From: Gryganskiella cystojenkinii
Lineage: Eukaryota > Mortierellomycota > Mortierellomycetes > Mortierellales > Mortierellaceae
Length of the DNA: 57,490 bases
Reading direction: 5' to 3'
NCBI GenBank assembly: GCA_015852425.1
Contig: JAAAIG010000146.1
Span: 1 to 57,490 of the forward strand
The position numbers and the translations under genes are program-made. The notes beneath the pieces are model-generated. The model made no database searches. It was not told the DNA's origin and was given only the letters and a program-made list of their open reading frames with translations. Position 1 is the stretch's first letter. Every line of letters begins with the position of its first letter. Of the stretch, positions 47,201 to 57,490 are shown one piece after another.

Positions 47201-50017
47201 AACGGGAGCGGGTCTGCACCCCCCTCTCCAAAATCTCGAAAGGACAAGGACGGCAAGAAGATTCTTACGCCTATCAAAGCAGATCTTGCCAAGAAGAAGC
47301 AGCGCTCGCTCGGACTGCTTGACGCCATGAAGAAGGCTGCCAAGAAGCGAGAGATCACACAGAACAGAGTCAATGCAGGTAGGTCTCGCAGGACTGGTTT
47401 TTATGGTTTATCGTCTTTTAGAGTGGTGAACATGACTCTTTGCTGAACTAACGGACTCTTCCTTGATTTCGTTATAGCACCAGTTGCAGCCGCTGCGGCC
47501 GCAAGCAAGAAGGCAGCGATGAGTGGCCAAGAGGGTCAGAGTCCCAAGCTGGGAGGTGCTGTTCCTTTGACACCTGCCGATTTGAGCAAGTTCAAGTCCG
47601 ATAGAGATCGTCACAAGAACCAGATTGAGATTGATCAGCGACAGCGCCATGCTGCCTCTCTGGCTTTGGCAAGAGTAAGTAACCATCTTTCTGTTACAGA
47701 GTTGACAGTTTCGATGGCTTGCTTGTTTGTGCCTTTTACTTACTGGATGTTTCTAATGTATTCAATTCATGTCATCATTGTGTAGCCTACTCTTCCTACG
47801 GGTGGATCGATGGATGGTGTCCAGCAGCAGATTCCTCGACCAGGGATTGGTCAGGTCACTGCTCAACAGCGCGCCGCTCACATGTCGCCCCAGGCTAAGG
47901 CTGGTGTTCGTCCTTTGAATCCACAGCAAGTGCAAGCTCACGCACAAGCTCAGGCCCAAGCTCAAGCGCAGGCTCAATCACAGGCCCAGCAAGTGCAGCA
48001 AGCCCAAGCTCAGGTGCAGCTGCAACTTCAACAGCAACAACTCCAGCAGCAACAGCAGCTCCAGATCCATCAGTTGCAGCAACAACAACAGCTACAGCTT
48101 CAACAGCAGCAACTCCAGCAGCAAGCTCAGGCTCAAGTCCAGGCGCAGGCTCAAGCTCAGGCGCAGGGTCAGGTTCAGCAGGGTCAGGTGCCTCAACAAA
48201 TGGCTCTTCCTGCGGGTCTCAGCCAGCAGGCTCTTGCTTTTATTCGCGCCAACCCAGGATTGTCCATGTCGAGCCCACAGATCCAGGCTTATATTCGACA
48301 GCATCAACTCCAGGTTTTGCAGCAGCAACAAGCACAGGCACAGGCGCAGGCTCAGCAGCAGTTGCAGCAACAACAGCTTCAACAACAGCAACAGCAGCAG
48401 GCTTCTTCTTCGCCTCTTGCCCGTCCAATGACTTCGCCGATGTCTGGCTTTGCCAGCCCTTCGTTGCAGGCTCATCATTTGCAGCAAGCGCAACAGCAGC
48501 AACTCCTTGCCCAACAGCTCCAGTTGCAACAAGCCCAACAACTTCAGGCGCAGCAGCTTCATGCTCAGAAGCAACAGCAGCAATTGCAGCAGCAACAGCA
48601 ACTTCAGCATCTTCAACAACAGCAGCAACAGCTTCAATTGCAGCGCGCGGCCCAAGCTCAGGCTCAAGCTCTCCAACAGCAGCAGCTTCAGCAACAACAG
48701 CAGCAGCAGCAACAACAGGCGATGCAGCAAAAACAACAGCAGCAAGTCGCTCAGTTGCAGCAGATCAAGACACCGACTGGCTCTCCTCGACAAGCTTCAG
48801 CAGCTCAGATGGGAGGTATGACCCCAACACTCCCCAGTGGACCCAGCACCCCAGGGGAATCGGTCAACCAAGCAGGAACGAATGCCAACCGGCCCAACGG
48901 CACTGGGTCGGCCAATTCTTCGGGTGCGGCTACGCCCTCGACTCCGGTTCTGGCAGGCGGTATGATCAACAATGGAGGAGTAAAGCCTGGTCAGCAACAG
49001 CAACAGGCTATGGGGGCGAACGGTGTTGCTAAGGGCGGTAATACGCCAGTGATGGCGGCAGGAGCAGTTAATAGTCCCATTTTCCACTCTGCGTCAACAG
49101 CTCCAGTTGCAGGAACGACCCCATCTGCGTCTCAGACACCAGTCATGGGTAATGCTCAGCCTCAGCAGTTGCAACAACAGCAACAGCAATCAACCCTTCA
49201 ACAGCAGGCAGCTCTCCAGGCGCAGCAATTGCAGAAACAACAACAATTGCAACAGCAACAGCAACAAGCGGCTGCTGGCTCGGGCACGATCTCGACCCCT
49301 TCGATGGCCCCTGTTGCTTCGATGCCTACGGTTCCTACACCGCAAATGATTGCTCAGTTGGCTCAACATTACCCAAACTTGCCGCGTCCTCAGGCGGAGG
49401 CTCAAGCCCGTCAACAGCTTTTGCGGTTCTTTGAAAGTCGTCATCAAGCAGCACAGGCGGTTTCTGCGGCGCAGCTTCAACAGCAGCAAAATCAACTGCT
49501 CATGCTTCAACAACAGCAACAACAACAACAGCAGCAGAATGGACAGGCGGCTCAGGTTCAGGCACTCCAACAGCAGCAGCAGCAGCAACAACAGCAGGCA
49601 TCTCCTCAGATGGCACAACAGCAGGCAGGACAGGGTCAAGTTCAGACACTCGCGAATGGTCAGTCTGTTGCAGGAGCGCAAGCTCAGTTGGTGACGCAAC
49701 AAAAGATGGCACAGATGCAGCAGCAACAACAGCTGTTACTTCAACAACAACAACAAAAGTTGCAGCAACAGAAGGCTCTCCAGATGCAGCAACAACAGCT
49801 GGTCCAACAACGTCAACAGCAGTTGGCACTGCAGCAACAACAACAGCAGGCGCAAGCTCAAGCGCAAGTCCAGCAGCATCAACAACAAGCTCAGGCACAA
49901 GCCCAGGCGCAGGCCCAGCAACAAGCACAAGCTCAGGCTCTGGCGTTGCAGCAGCAACAACAGCTCGCGATGCAGCAACAGCAGCAACAACAGCAACAAC
50001 AGCAAACCAAGAAGTAA
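44231..50017 (+). CDS. VID21: Vid21/Eaf1-like NuA4 scaffold, HSA and SANT domains, Gln-rich tail
   Basis: Platform subunit of the NuA4 histone acetyltransferase in the nucleus. Exons 44231-44251, 44363-44421, 44530-44682, 44773-46012, 46109-47378, 47478-47674 and 47786-50017 give 1723 residues. The N-terminal DILNRRDFLLKQFYYMTQ is helical, then a Pro/Ser/Thr-rich linker. An HSA domain spans about residues 370-470 (YAWQLKAQ to HLLDEMKWNQVDFKEERRWK and AYQVSRWVMAWH), the binding site for actin and Arp4. A SANT/Myb domain lies at about 774-835 (VWTSDEEELLMTLIKPF, then YNWDLISDLFNS and PYDCYEKW). Exon 7 encodes 743 residues, mostly glutamine and alanine, as mixed CAG/CAA and GCT/GCG codons. Yeast Eaf1 and fission yeast Vid21 are about 980 residues, so the tail accounts for the extra size. 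The start lies in a 21-nt exon and is the weakest point. Confidence 0.92.
47930..50010 (+). repeat. CAG/CAA-rich region coding the Vid21 Gln/Ala tail
   Basis: About 2 kb of imperfect CAG/CAA triplets mixed with GCT/GCG, coding glutamine runs of up to about a dozen and QA dipeptide repeats. The triplets are interrupted and mixed, which limits slippage. Long leucine-rich frames on the other strand are its shadow. Confidence 0.9.
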
Positions 50018-50744
50018 CTGATGGTCGGTTGTCGCGTAACCTTGGTGGATCCCTCTTTGCATCGATTTTTCATTATTATTATTTTTTTCCCTCATTTTTT
50101 TTCCTTTTGTTCTGACCTGTAAACCTGTACAATACTTTGGTTCGGATTTGCAACACCTTTTTTTATTTCTCTCTCTCTCTCTCTCTATCTTTTTCGTTGA
50201 TTTTTTGTTTTCTACCCTCTCTCAGTCTCTTTTGCATTCTTTTCTACCAAATGTGTTCCCTTGTATCAAAATCCACAAAAAAATTCACTCTTTCTTTTTT
50301 CTTTTTTGCACAACAACCCTTTTCTTCGACCTAATGCAGACACAACATCCTTTGTATTTATACCTCCGTCTTCCCCTCTCCTTCCACTTTTTTTTTTTCT
50401 TTGACCTTTGCGAAAATCAAATCAAACAAATGAAAATAAAAAAATAGTTTTCGCGCATACTGAGGTGCACATGGTGTCGAAGAAGGCACAGCGTTTCTCT
50501 CCTCACCACATTCTCCTCTTTTCTCGCTCGTCCTCATTAATAACGACTGTACTCAATAGTAACTTTGAAGTTCTATGCGCGAAAAGCCTAATTTTTGCAC
50601 GTCACAGACATAACAAGTTTTGATGCGCCCCTCAAGCGATCTCCTGGGCAGATGGATGTTCACGATTGCCTCTGTGGGTCCCATCATCTTCTGTCGTCAT
50701 TTTTCGAGAACCGCAGGAACTCATCAACATACATCATTGATATA
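50018..50744 (+). promoter_or_regulatory. VID21 3' UTR and prefoldin 5 promoter
   Basis: 727 bp without a gene. A CT microsatellite occurs at about 50168-50187 and pyrimidine-rich DNA continues to 50400. Confidence 0.45.
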
Positions 50745-51996
50745 ATGGCTCAACAACAAAAGATCGAACTCCAGGACTTGGACCTTCAGCAACTCGTCGA
50801 AGTCAAGAAGCAGTTGGAAGAAGTAAGGAATCATCCTCATTACGTTACGTCGCGAAGAAACCCATGAGAAGACTAAGCTAGCAACTTGTTGGCATGGACA
50901 ACCAAGCGAGACTCATTCCTCGGTAGCTTCTAGAATTACATCAGTCAGGGGTATTCGTCCAGGGGGATGCCATTATTTCGACGAACGCGATGTTACTACA
51001 GTGATGTCTTCATGGAGAATTTGGACTGGCAAAGACCTTTAATCGGACTCAAGTTTGGAACGCGTATTTTCTATGCTATTGCTCTACATACTCTAACTTG
51101 CCTCCATTTTTTTTTTTTTGTTATATTTTTTTTTTGGTGCGTTCCTCTTGCTCTCGTCCCCCATAGGAACTCTCTCACTTGACCTCATCCTTTGGACAGT
51201 TGAAGCAGGCTCAGAACCGATTCGCGGATTGTATCGAGAGTTGCAAGGCCGTCGATGCCTCAAACGAGGACAAGACCATCCTCGTCCCATTAACGAGCTC
51301 GCTTTATGTTCCTGGCAAATTGGCAGATGTCAAGAAAGTCGTGGTTGATATCGGAACTGGTTACTATGTCGAGAAGGTAAACAACCTAAAGACGAGAACA
51401 TATGTGCGATGAGGAGAGCAGGACCAAACCATTGCAACACGCGTATGAGATCCCTTTTAGGATTTCAAGCTTTCTCCCTCCATCTTGGATAGATGCGATA
51501 GAAAGGAACTGAACCCTAGGCTCTTCTTTTGAGAGAGTTATAGCGCTTTGGACTGGACCTGATTTGACTTTGCCGATATTAACCAAGATGCCCAATATTC
51601 ATTTAAAATCTAGACCACCGAGGATGCCATCAAATTCTACAACACCAAGGTTGATTTCGTAAAAGAAAACTTGGAAAAGATCCAGACCACAGTCGCTCAG
51701 AAGCAAGGCAACTTGAGGTGTACGTTTATCTGTGTATTGCTTCTCTCTCTCTCTTTTTTCCTCGATGATGCAAGGCTGTTGTTTGTTCCTTGGCAAATAA
51801 AGAAAAGCGTGAGAGATCGGGGGGAAGGCGATAAGATTTTATTTTTTACGTGATTGGGGTATGGTGTGCTATGAGCTTGCTGGATTAACACTTCTCCTGT
51901 TACTTGCTTTTTTTCAACGTAGCTTTGGTGGATGTCATGCAATACAAGATGCAGATTCAACAGCAGGAGCAGAAGGCGGCCGCAGCAAAGGCATAG
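50745..51996 (+). CDS. GIM5: Prefoldin subunit 5 (alpha-type)
   Basis: Subunit of the hexameric prefoldin/GimC chaperone that passes unfolded actin and tubulin to the CCT chaperonin in the cytosol. Exons 50745-50822, 51167-51376, 51614-51719 and 51923-51996 give 155 residues, as usual for the family. The pattern is alpha-prefoldin: an N-terminal coiled coil (LQQLVEVKKQLEEELSHLTS), a beta-hairpin part LVPLTSSLYVPGKL, the signature VVVDIGTGYYVEK, and a C-terminal coiled coil from EDAIKFYNTKVDFVKENLEK onwards. The third donor is GTACGT at 51720, two bases after an alternative GTGTAC; only the former keeps frame with SLVDVMQYKMQIQQQ. Intron 1 is 344 nt, long for this window. AATAAA lies at 52034-52039. 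Confidence 0.93.
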
Positions 51997-52932
51997 ATAA
52001 GCACAGCGGACGACAATAAGAAAAAAAAATTGGAATAAAAATTACCTTAAACATCAAAAGATCCGAGAGATTCGACGAAAAGGAGCGTTTTCGGTGAAGT
52101 GGCTGTTTTTTCTTTTTTTTTTTTTTTTTTTTGCACCGCGTCACTCACGGTAGGACAAAGGATTGAACGTAGACCCGAGGTTTCCTGCAAGAGCCCAGTT
52201 ATTTTAGGGAAGCCGCCGATTGTTCAGGATCTTTGTCGTCCCTTTTGGACGAGAGTTAGCACAGTTTATTTTTTTTTTGTCTACAGCCTGGCAGAGAAAA
52301 AGTGAAAAAAGAAAAGAATGTGGAAAAGAAAAGAATGTGGAAAAGAAAAAAGCTCGGGGCGTTGGTCTTGGCACGGCAGGAAAAATTCGTGTCCGAGATT
52401 CAGTCAATGTGTCGATCGGTAGGAAAAAAAATGGACGCTACTTTTGATAAACGCACTTTGACGATTGCTTTAAGTCGAGTAAGACACATGAGCTTGTTTT
52501 TTGTTTGTTTGTTTGTTTGGTTCAAAGTATTATTATGTTCTTTCGCCGGAGGAAAAATAAATAAATTAAGTCAGTGTCGGTGACGGATGAATTCCATGCC
52601 GTGTGCTGGTCTCTTTTTTTCTTTCTGATGAAACTCGCCACTCTTATTTTCAGGAAATTGAGGACGAAGGCTCGATCTTTGCCGATTTTTTTTTTTTTTT
52701 TTGCTTTGTTTCTTCATGGTTTTTGGTTTTGAGGGTCTGTGTGAAACTCGGACCTTGGTAGCAGGAAAACATATTTAAAGTAAGAGCCATTTCTCCACGT
52801 CAAATGAATTAAACTGTTTTTTTCTCCACTTTTTCAAAAAACATAGTATCCTGTCTTTTTCTCACAATACAAGACAAGAAAAAACTCACCATCTTCACCA
52901 CCTAACCCTTCACTCCTCCAGAAACAGCATCC
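51997..52932 (+). promoter_or_regulatory. Prefoldin 3' UTR and carotenoid oxygenase promoter
   Basis: 936 bp without a supported gene. It contains AATAAA at 52034-52039, T runs near 52110-52131 and 52687-52702, a short tandem repeat of an AAAAGAATGTGG unit near 52310-52345, and a GTTT microsatellite at 52500-52520. Confidence 0.5.
52310..52345. repeat. Short tandem repeat, ~17-bp unit
   Basis: GAAAAGAATGTGGAAAA occurs twice in direct succession in the promoter-side region of the carotenoid oxygenase gene. Confidence 0.7.
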
Positions 52933-55137
52933 ATGCCTTCTTCCTCCTCTTCAGCAATCGCTCCTGATATCAAGGTCAGGACCAAGCGTAGACAAAAAGC
53001 CCACCCACACCCTTATCTTTACGGAAACTTTTATCCAGTCTTTGAGGAGACTGTGGGCGATGAGGGTATCGAATGTGAGGTCATTGGTACCATTCCCGAG
53101 TCCCTGCGTGGCTCACAATACGTCCGAACTGGACCCAACTCGTTGAACGTTCCTAAGGAGGCTGAAGGGCACCATTGGTTTGATGGCGAAGGTGAGAAAC
53201 AATGTCCTTTCTATCTTATTTTTTTCTTTTCACTTTCTATTATCATTCCACAGACAGAATCCTGACATCCTTCCTTTCTTTCTTTCATAATTAGGGATGC
53301 TCCACGGCGTGTACTTTGAACCTGGTGAAAAGGGTCAAAGGATCCGACCTCGGTACATGAATCGCTGGGTCCGAAGTGATGTCTTCAAGAAGGCCAACAA
53401 TCATGGACCTATGGTCCTTTCCTTGGGTTACCTCATGGCAAAGGGTTCCGTCCTGTATCTGTTTTGGCAAATGTTTTACTTCTATCTCAAGGCCAAGTGG
53501 TTCGGATTGAAGAGTATCGCAAACGGTAACACGGCGTTGACCTGGTTTGGATCAAGGTTGTTGGCGCTCCAGGAGGCTGGTCGACCGCTCGAGACCAAGG
53601 TCCCGAGTTTGGACACTGTGGGTGAATATTACTTTGAGGAGGAGGGATCCACCCGTGTTGAACCCAAGAGCCATGCGCGTGAAGCAGTCACTGCACATCC
53701 AAAGGTAAAAAAAAACACGCCCGGAGCTATGTTGTATGTTGGCTGATGATTAAGAGAAAGGGCAACAACTCACAGATCACACTTTTTTTCTTCTTCTTGT
53801 TAACTTGACTTTAAGGTTGATCCCAAGACGGGCGAGATCATCTTTTTCGCCTGGTTGACAACTGCTCCTTTTATGCAATACTCTGTTGTCTCTGCAGAAG
53901 GCAAGCGCAAGGTCTGGGAACAACCCATCCCCGGTTACACCAAGGCTACTATGACCCATGATTTTGCCATCACCGAGACCCACTCTATGTAAGTTTTGAA
54001 AGCCCAGAGTCCAAAAGTAGGGAAAAAAAGGCAAAGAAGCTCACATTGCTGACATCTTTTTTTTACTCCTTCTATCGAATCCTTTTTTTACTCCTTCTAT
54101 CGAATAGCCTCTTCAACCTCCCCTATACGATCGACGGTAGCAAGCACTCCAAGGAAGGAAAACCCATCTTTGCATTCGATCCGACCGTTCCCTCCAAATT
54201 TGGCATCATCCCACGTTATTTCGATGCCTCAAAGGATGAGGTCCGTTGGTTCGAGTCCCTGTCCTGTCACATTTTTCACACTGCTAACGCCTGGGATGAA
54301 CGTGACGCTGAGGGCAATATTGTAGCGGTCTGTATGACTGCCTGTCGATCCGCTCGATTTGTCGCCAATGTGAATCAATGGCAACCCACGACGGCGAATG
54401 CGTTCGGTGGCGGCAAGACTGCAGAGGAATACGAGACCGAGTACGCTACCCCGGGTTCGGGTCTTTACGATCAACAGGATCCCGATGGCACATATCTGAC
54501 CTTGTTCCGATTCGATTTCAAGACTGGCAAGACGCAACTGACGACCTTGTCGACGGTCATGACAGAGTTCCCGATGATCAACTTTGATCGATACACACAA
54601 CCTGATCTTAAGTTTGCCTATGGTGCCACAGTCGCAGCCTGGGCCCCCCGCGAAGGATTGAAATTCGATGGTATCCTAAAGACGAATTTTGGAGCTGTGA
54701 TTGAACAGCGCAACAAGTTGGTCGCCCAAAACAAACGTGTCGGTCAGACGGAAGAGGGTCGTTGGGAGATTGGAGGCCAAGAATTGAAAGAGTTGGAAAG
54801 GACGATCAGTCGTGTCCATAAGTTTGGCCCTCACACCTATGGCAGTGAACCGTTGTTTATTGCCAACAACAGCAACGACTCCAAAGCGGCCGAGGATGAT
54901 GGACACCTGTTGGTGTATGTCTATGATGAACGACAGATGGAAGAGGGACTTGCAAAGGAAGGGAAACCCCAGGTGACCGAGCTGTGGATCTTTGATGCAA
55001 AGACGATTGGACAAGAATATGAACCGGTGGCCAAAGTCAAGATCCCCCGTCGAGTGCCATATGGATTCCATGGTCTTTGGGTCTCGAAGGAACAGATCCA
55101 GCAGAACAAGGAGTTGAACCGTCAACGCGCTCTGTAG
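52933..55137 (+). CDS. Carotenoid cleavage oxygenase (RPE65/NCED superfamily)
   Basis: Non-heme iron dioxygenase predicted to cleave a carotenoid or apocarotenoid double bond. Exons 52933-53191, 53295-53704, 53816-53988 and 54108-55137 give 623 residues. The seven-bladed propeller family motifs are IPESLRGSQYVRTGPNS, HHWFDGEGMLHGVYF, and the four iron ligands: His221 (TAHPK), His271 (MTHDFAITE), His338 (HTANAWDE) and His602 (PYGFHGLWV). All four are present, so the enzyme should be active. Mucoromycota relatives (CarS, AcaA in Phycomyces) make apocarotenoid sex pheromone precursors; whether this enzyme does so is inference, and no other carotenoid gene lies nearby. The first ATG follows a TC/CA-rich leader. 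Intron 3 has a duplicated acceptor region. AATAAA at 55212-55217 follows a CA microsatellite. Confidence 0.93.
54056..54105 (+). repeat. 25-bp tandem duplication at an intron 3' end
   Basis: CTTTTTTT(T)ACTCCTTCTATCGAAT appears at 54056-54080 and again at 54082-54105, directly before the acceptor TAG of the third intron in the carotenoid oxygenase gene. The duplicated unit contains the polypyrimidine tract. Confidence 0.9.
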
Positions 55138-55156
55138 AAAGAGAGGAGAAGACGCT

Positions 55157-55158
<2 letters not shown>

Positions 55159-55188
<30 letters not shown>
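55159..55188. repeat. CA microsatellite
   Basis: About 14 AC units in the 3' UTR of the carotenoid oxygenase gene, 22 nt after the stop. Confidence 0.92.
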
Positions 55189-55211
55189 CTTTAAGGGAAT
55201 TGAACGGCCAC

Positions 55212-55217
55212 AATAAA
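55212..55217 (+). terminator. Polyadenylation signal of the carotenoid oxygenase gene
   Basis: AATAAA 75 nt after the stop codon, just beyond the CA microsatellite. Confidence 0.5.
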
Positions 55218-55364
55218 CATATTTCCAATACGAGAAACGACTTATTAATCGTTAAGATGGACGGCGATCCATCCTCGAAATGACCCGGTGCATACTCAAA
55301 CATCCTCTATGTATAGCTGACTTTAGAGGTATCGGTTTTACCAGCCAGAGGGAGATGTCCTCCA

Positions 55365-55853
55365 TCACTGGTATGAGTCCAGATAGTTGTCACACCTGCC
55401 TTCGCGGTTGCAATGGTTCTGCTTGCCTTGTAAGTGTCCTAAGCCACTTTCTCCTCTACGGCCCAATGGAACGAACCAGGACCTTGAGTGACCCTTGACA
55501 AGGTCCTCAAGACTCCACTGCGGCGCAGGAATGAGAAATCCTTCTCGATCAAGGACTGCGTAGGGCGTCTGGATAGGACATTCCGCGTCATGTAAACGTT
55601 TTGGACTGTCCCAAGTCTGTTTCCTTGAGCTCGGTTGTAATTAGGTTGCAGTTGGTATGATCGATTGATCTCGGCTATAAAGAAGGCGGGAAAGCTCCAT
55701 TAGCTTTTCTTGGATATCCCGGGGACACTCCAGCGTCCCTGGAAAAGCAAGGGCATCATTGTAGTTATCAGCATCACCGAGACAGTAGGCTTTCTGGAGA
55801 TGGTTCGAAATAGCATCAAATATCTCCACGAATGTCAAAAGGGCCTTGAACCG
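55365..55853 (-). pseudogene. Broken gene fragment with in-frame stop, unknown family
   Basis: On the - strand one reading frame runs from 55853 to the TGA at 55365-55367 with a single TAA at 55641-55643. The part before it (71 codons: ALLTFVEIFDAISNHLQKAY, LGDADNYNDALAF, RDIQEKLMELSRLLYSRDQ) and the part after it (92 codons: TWDSPKRLHDAECPIQTPY, AVLDREGFLIPAPQWSLEDL, SRSWFVPLG) both read like normal globular protein. Past about 55450 another frame looks more protein-like (GVTTIWTHTSDGGHLPL), hinting at a frameshift as well. No GT donor lies before the TAA that would allow an intron to remove it. I do not recognise the family. It could be a decayed member of a multicopy or transposon-derived gene, or an unusual gene structure. 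Its 5' end beyond 55853 is not found. Confidence 0.4.
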
Positions 55854-57054
55854 TTAACGCTTCTTTTCTTGATGTCGTCCCTGACTCTTCCCGTTTCCTT
55901 CATCGATTTTCCTTATCCCCTGACATTGTCCCTTGGTCCGTCTCTTAGTCTCTTGGCACTGTCCATTGGTTGTTAGCCTTTTAGACCCCTTGATTTTGTC
56001 CTTCATGCTGGCTTTTGATCCGTCCTGGACATTCCCGTCCCTCCCTTTCTGAGTGCCTTTGATCAATTTTCAGCATCCCTTGACTTTTTTCATTGTCTCC
56101 TGATTTTCTCAGTCTGTATTTGTCCCTGGATGTTCCTGAACTATCTTCTCCACGTTCCTAGTCTTTGGGTTAACAGCAGTTGCTCACCTCTCTGTGAATC
56201 CTTCAGCGCCTTGAATGGCTGACTTAGATTACCAGTTCTGTATAAATATCATACACTGCTTGCATTGCAACACTTTCTTTTCCTCACCAAAGGCATACAT
56301 CACTTTACATCTGATCGTCTTCTGCTTAGTCTCTTCTTGGATATTCTTATCACCCTTGACCTAATTTTATTCCCTCATACGAGACATATAGAAGCTCAAT
56401 CAAACCATATAAATACCGAGTTTTCAGTACTCTGGTTCTTTCATTCCACATCCCATTTTCGGCACACTTTAAGGTATGTAATAGCAACCAAAGTATTCTC
56501 TACGTTGAGTTGAGTTGTGACTGATATGATCCTTTTTTTTATTAGACCAACTGAAACATCTTGATGTATTTGTTATTCATTGCTGATCGCCCAAGACGGT
56601 GAAGCGGTCAAGACTGGAGCGACAGTAATACTTTTGAACTGTATCAAATTGTCAAGGACAGACAAACAGATTAGGTATGATGTGCGAAAGTAAAAATGTA
56701 GGCTAGGTGAATACGTTATTGTAGATTGAGGGGAAAGAAGGAGCGTGGTAGAGGTGGGGCAGAGGCGCGCGACAAATTGAGCGGCTGACCTGGAAGACGT
56801 GACAACGAACTCTGCCTTATCTGTGGAGCAATTCTTGCAGGATGAGCGCCAGGCACTCTATCAGACAAGGACATTGGATGAAGAGATGAAGGGATGAATG
56901 AGACAGGAAACAAGAACTTGGATAAATATGGATGGATGGCACAGAAATACGAAAAAAAAAGCAAACGGAAATGACAAAAAAAAACTGAGAGGCAAAAACC
57001 CCCTCAATGTTATTGTTGTCCACTTTTTTTATTATTGAAACCCTCGTCGCTCTT

Positions 57055-57490
57055 CTACTCCAGAATTTCTTCCGCCTTATCCTTGGGGAAAGACCAAGAT
57101 CGGCCAGAGAAATAAAATACTGTATCTTTAAGTGGAACAGTCTTTTCCAACGTCTGACGCCAACCCGGTCCAGACATCCACGTCGGTCGCTCGATCAAAC
57201 CATAGTCGTTCTTCAGGATCTCAGCTCCTACTTCGCTTTGGTCATACAATCCACAATCGGCCCTCGTGAGATCCGGTAGACCTTGCATCAGCGCCAGCCA
57301 GACTCTTAAAGAGTAGCCTATGGAGATATTATGCTCGCTCAGGTGTGTCAGCTTGGGGAAAATCGCTGGCCTATTAATAGCGCCGCCGTACATGACTTGG
57401 ATGGTCTCATCGTTCAGGAACCAGGGTCCGATTAAGGTGAGATCCTTGACACTCGACGCAGAGATGACTTCTAGTTGCTGGTCGTGTTCG
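57055..57490 (-). CDS. C-terminal part of a leucine-rich-repeat-like protein (F-box type?)
   Basis: An open frame on the - strand enters from the right edge and stops at 57055, giving at least 144 C-terminal residues. Repeated stretches such as LEVISASSVKDLTLIGPWFL, FPKLTHLSEHNI and LALMQGLPDLTRADC follow the loose Leu-spacing of irregular LRRs found in the large F-box/LRR families of early-diverging fungi. The end (DTVFYFSGRSWSFPKDKAEEILE) is charged. The F-box itself would lie N-terminal, outside the window, so the F-box label is inference. Function, if so, would be substrate recognition in an SCF ubiquitin ligase. No intron is needed in the visible part. Confidence 0.6.
   Translation of the reverse strand, partial: EHDQQLEVISASSVKDLTLIGPWFLNDETIQVMYGGAINRPAIFPKLTHLSEHNISIGYSLRVWLALMQGLPDLTRADCGLYDQSEVGAEILKNDYGLIERPTWMSGPGWRQTLEKTVPLKDTVFYFSGRSWSFPKDKAEEILE

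Larger units (their letters stand above)
55138..57054. other. Gene-poor region around the broken fragment
   Basis: 1.9 kb containing only the interrupted fragment at 55365-55853. From 55860 to 56130 the DNA has short degenerate repeats built around CCTTGA and TGTCCCT words; the rest is ordinary AT-rich sequence without supported genes. Confidence 0.45.

Noticed and set aside
48092..49729. Long leucine-rich reading frames on the - strand
   Set aside because: They are the complement of the CAG/CAA repeat coding the Vid21 glutamine tail and have no independent signal.
55854..56066. - strand frame with repeated KGQCQ-like words
   Set aside because: Short, low-complexity and tied to degenerate DNA repeats; treated as repeat DNA rather than a gene.

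Overview
The window is nuclear DNA of a filamentous fungus. Almost every gene is cut by several short GT-AG introns (mostly 50-200 nt) found by joining conserved protein segments in frame, and intergenic DNA is rich in poly-A/T and pyrimidine runs. The gene set (exportin-7, an MCM-binding protein, a TBC1D5-type RabGAP, a half-size ABCA-like transporter, a carotenoid oxygenase, a PalC homologue) together with the high intron density fits an early-diverging fungus, most likely Mucoromycota/Mortierellomycota. That placement is inference. I see no operons, CRISPR arrays, phage, tRNA or rRNA genes.

Layout. 1-419: 3' end of a polyubiquitin gene. 894-2938 (+): PalC-type BRO1 protein of pH signalling. 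3322-9471 (-): exportin-7. 10012-13857 (-): TBC1D5-like RabGAP. 14219-17037 (-): ankyrin-repeat protein with a Cys-rich tail. 18431-21246 (-): MCM-binding protein. 21432-23327 (-): actin-related protein resembling Arp9 of SWI/SNF-RSC remodellers. 24103-25147 (+): TVP23. 25621-27248 (+): aldo/keto reductase with a leader. 27866-31831 (+): half ABCA transporter. 32278-36014 (-): 2-oxoglutarate dehydrogenase E1. 36476-39469 (+): SAC1 phosphatase. 39991-40503 (+): small secreted, probably GPI-anchored orphan. 40706-42952 (+): mitochondrial-type lysyl-tRNA synthetase. 44231-50017 (+): Vid21/Eaf1, NuA4 scaffold with a 743-residue Gln-rich tail. 50745-51996 (+): prefoldin subunit 5. 52933-55137 (+): carotenoid oxygenase. 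55138-57054: gene-poor stretch with a broken gene fragment. 57055-end (-): C-terminus of a leucine-rich-repeat-like protein running off the window.

The genes are mostly housekeeping and do not form one pathway. Several act in membrane traffic (PalC with ESCRT, TBC1D5 with Rab7/retromer, TVP23 at the Golgi, SAC1 on PI4P) and two in chromatin (Arp9-like, Vid21), but I read this as chance neighbourhood. The most unusual signals are in gene structure: a 1.08-kb GC-AG intron in the exportin gene, a probable TG 3' splice site in the MCM-binding-protein gene, tandem duplications in which one copy of a homopolymer starts each unit (70-bp poly-A and about 63-bp poly-G), a duplicated 3' splice region in the carotenoid oxygenase gene, and the interrupted reading frame near 55.6 kb. 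I found no convincing new multi-gene system.
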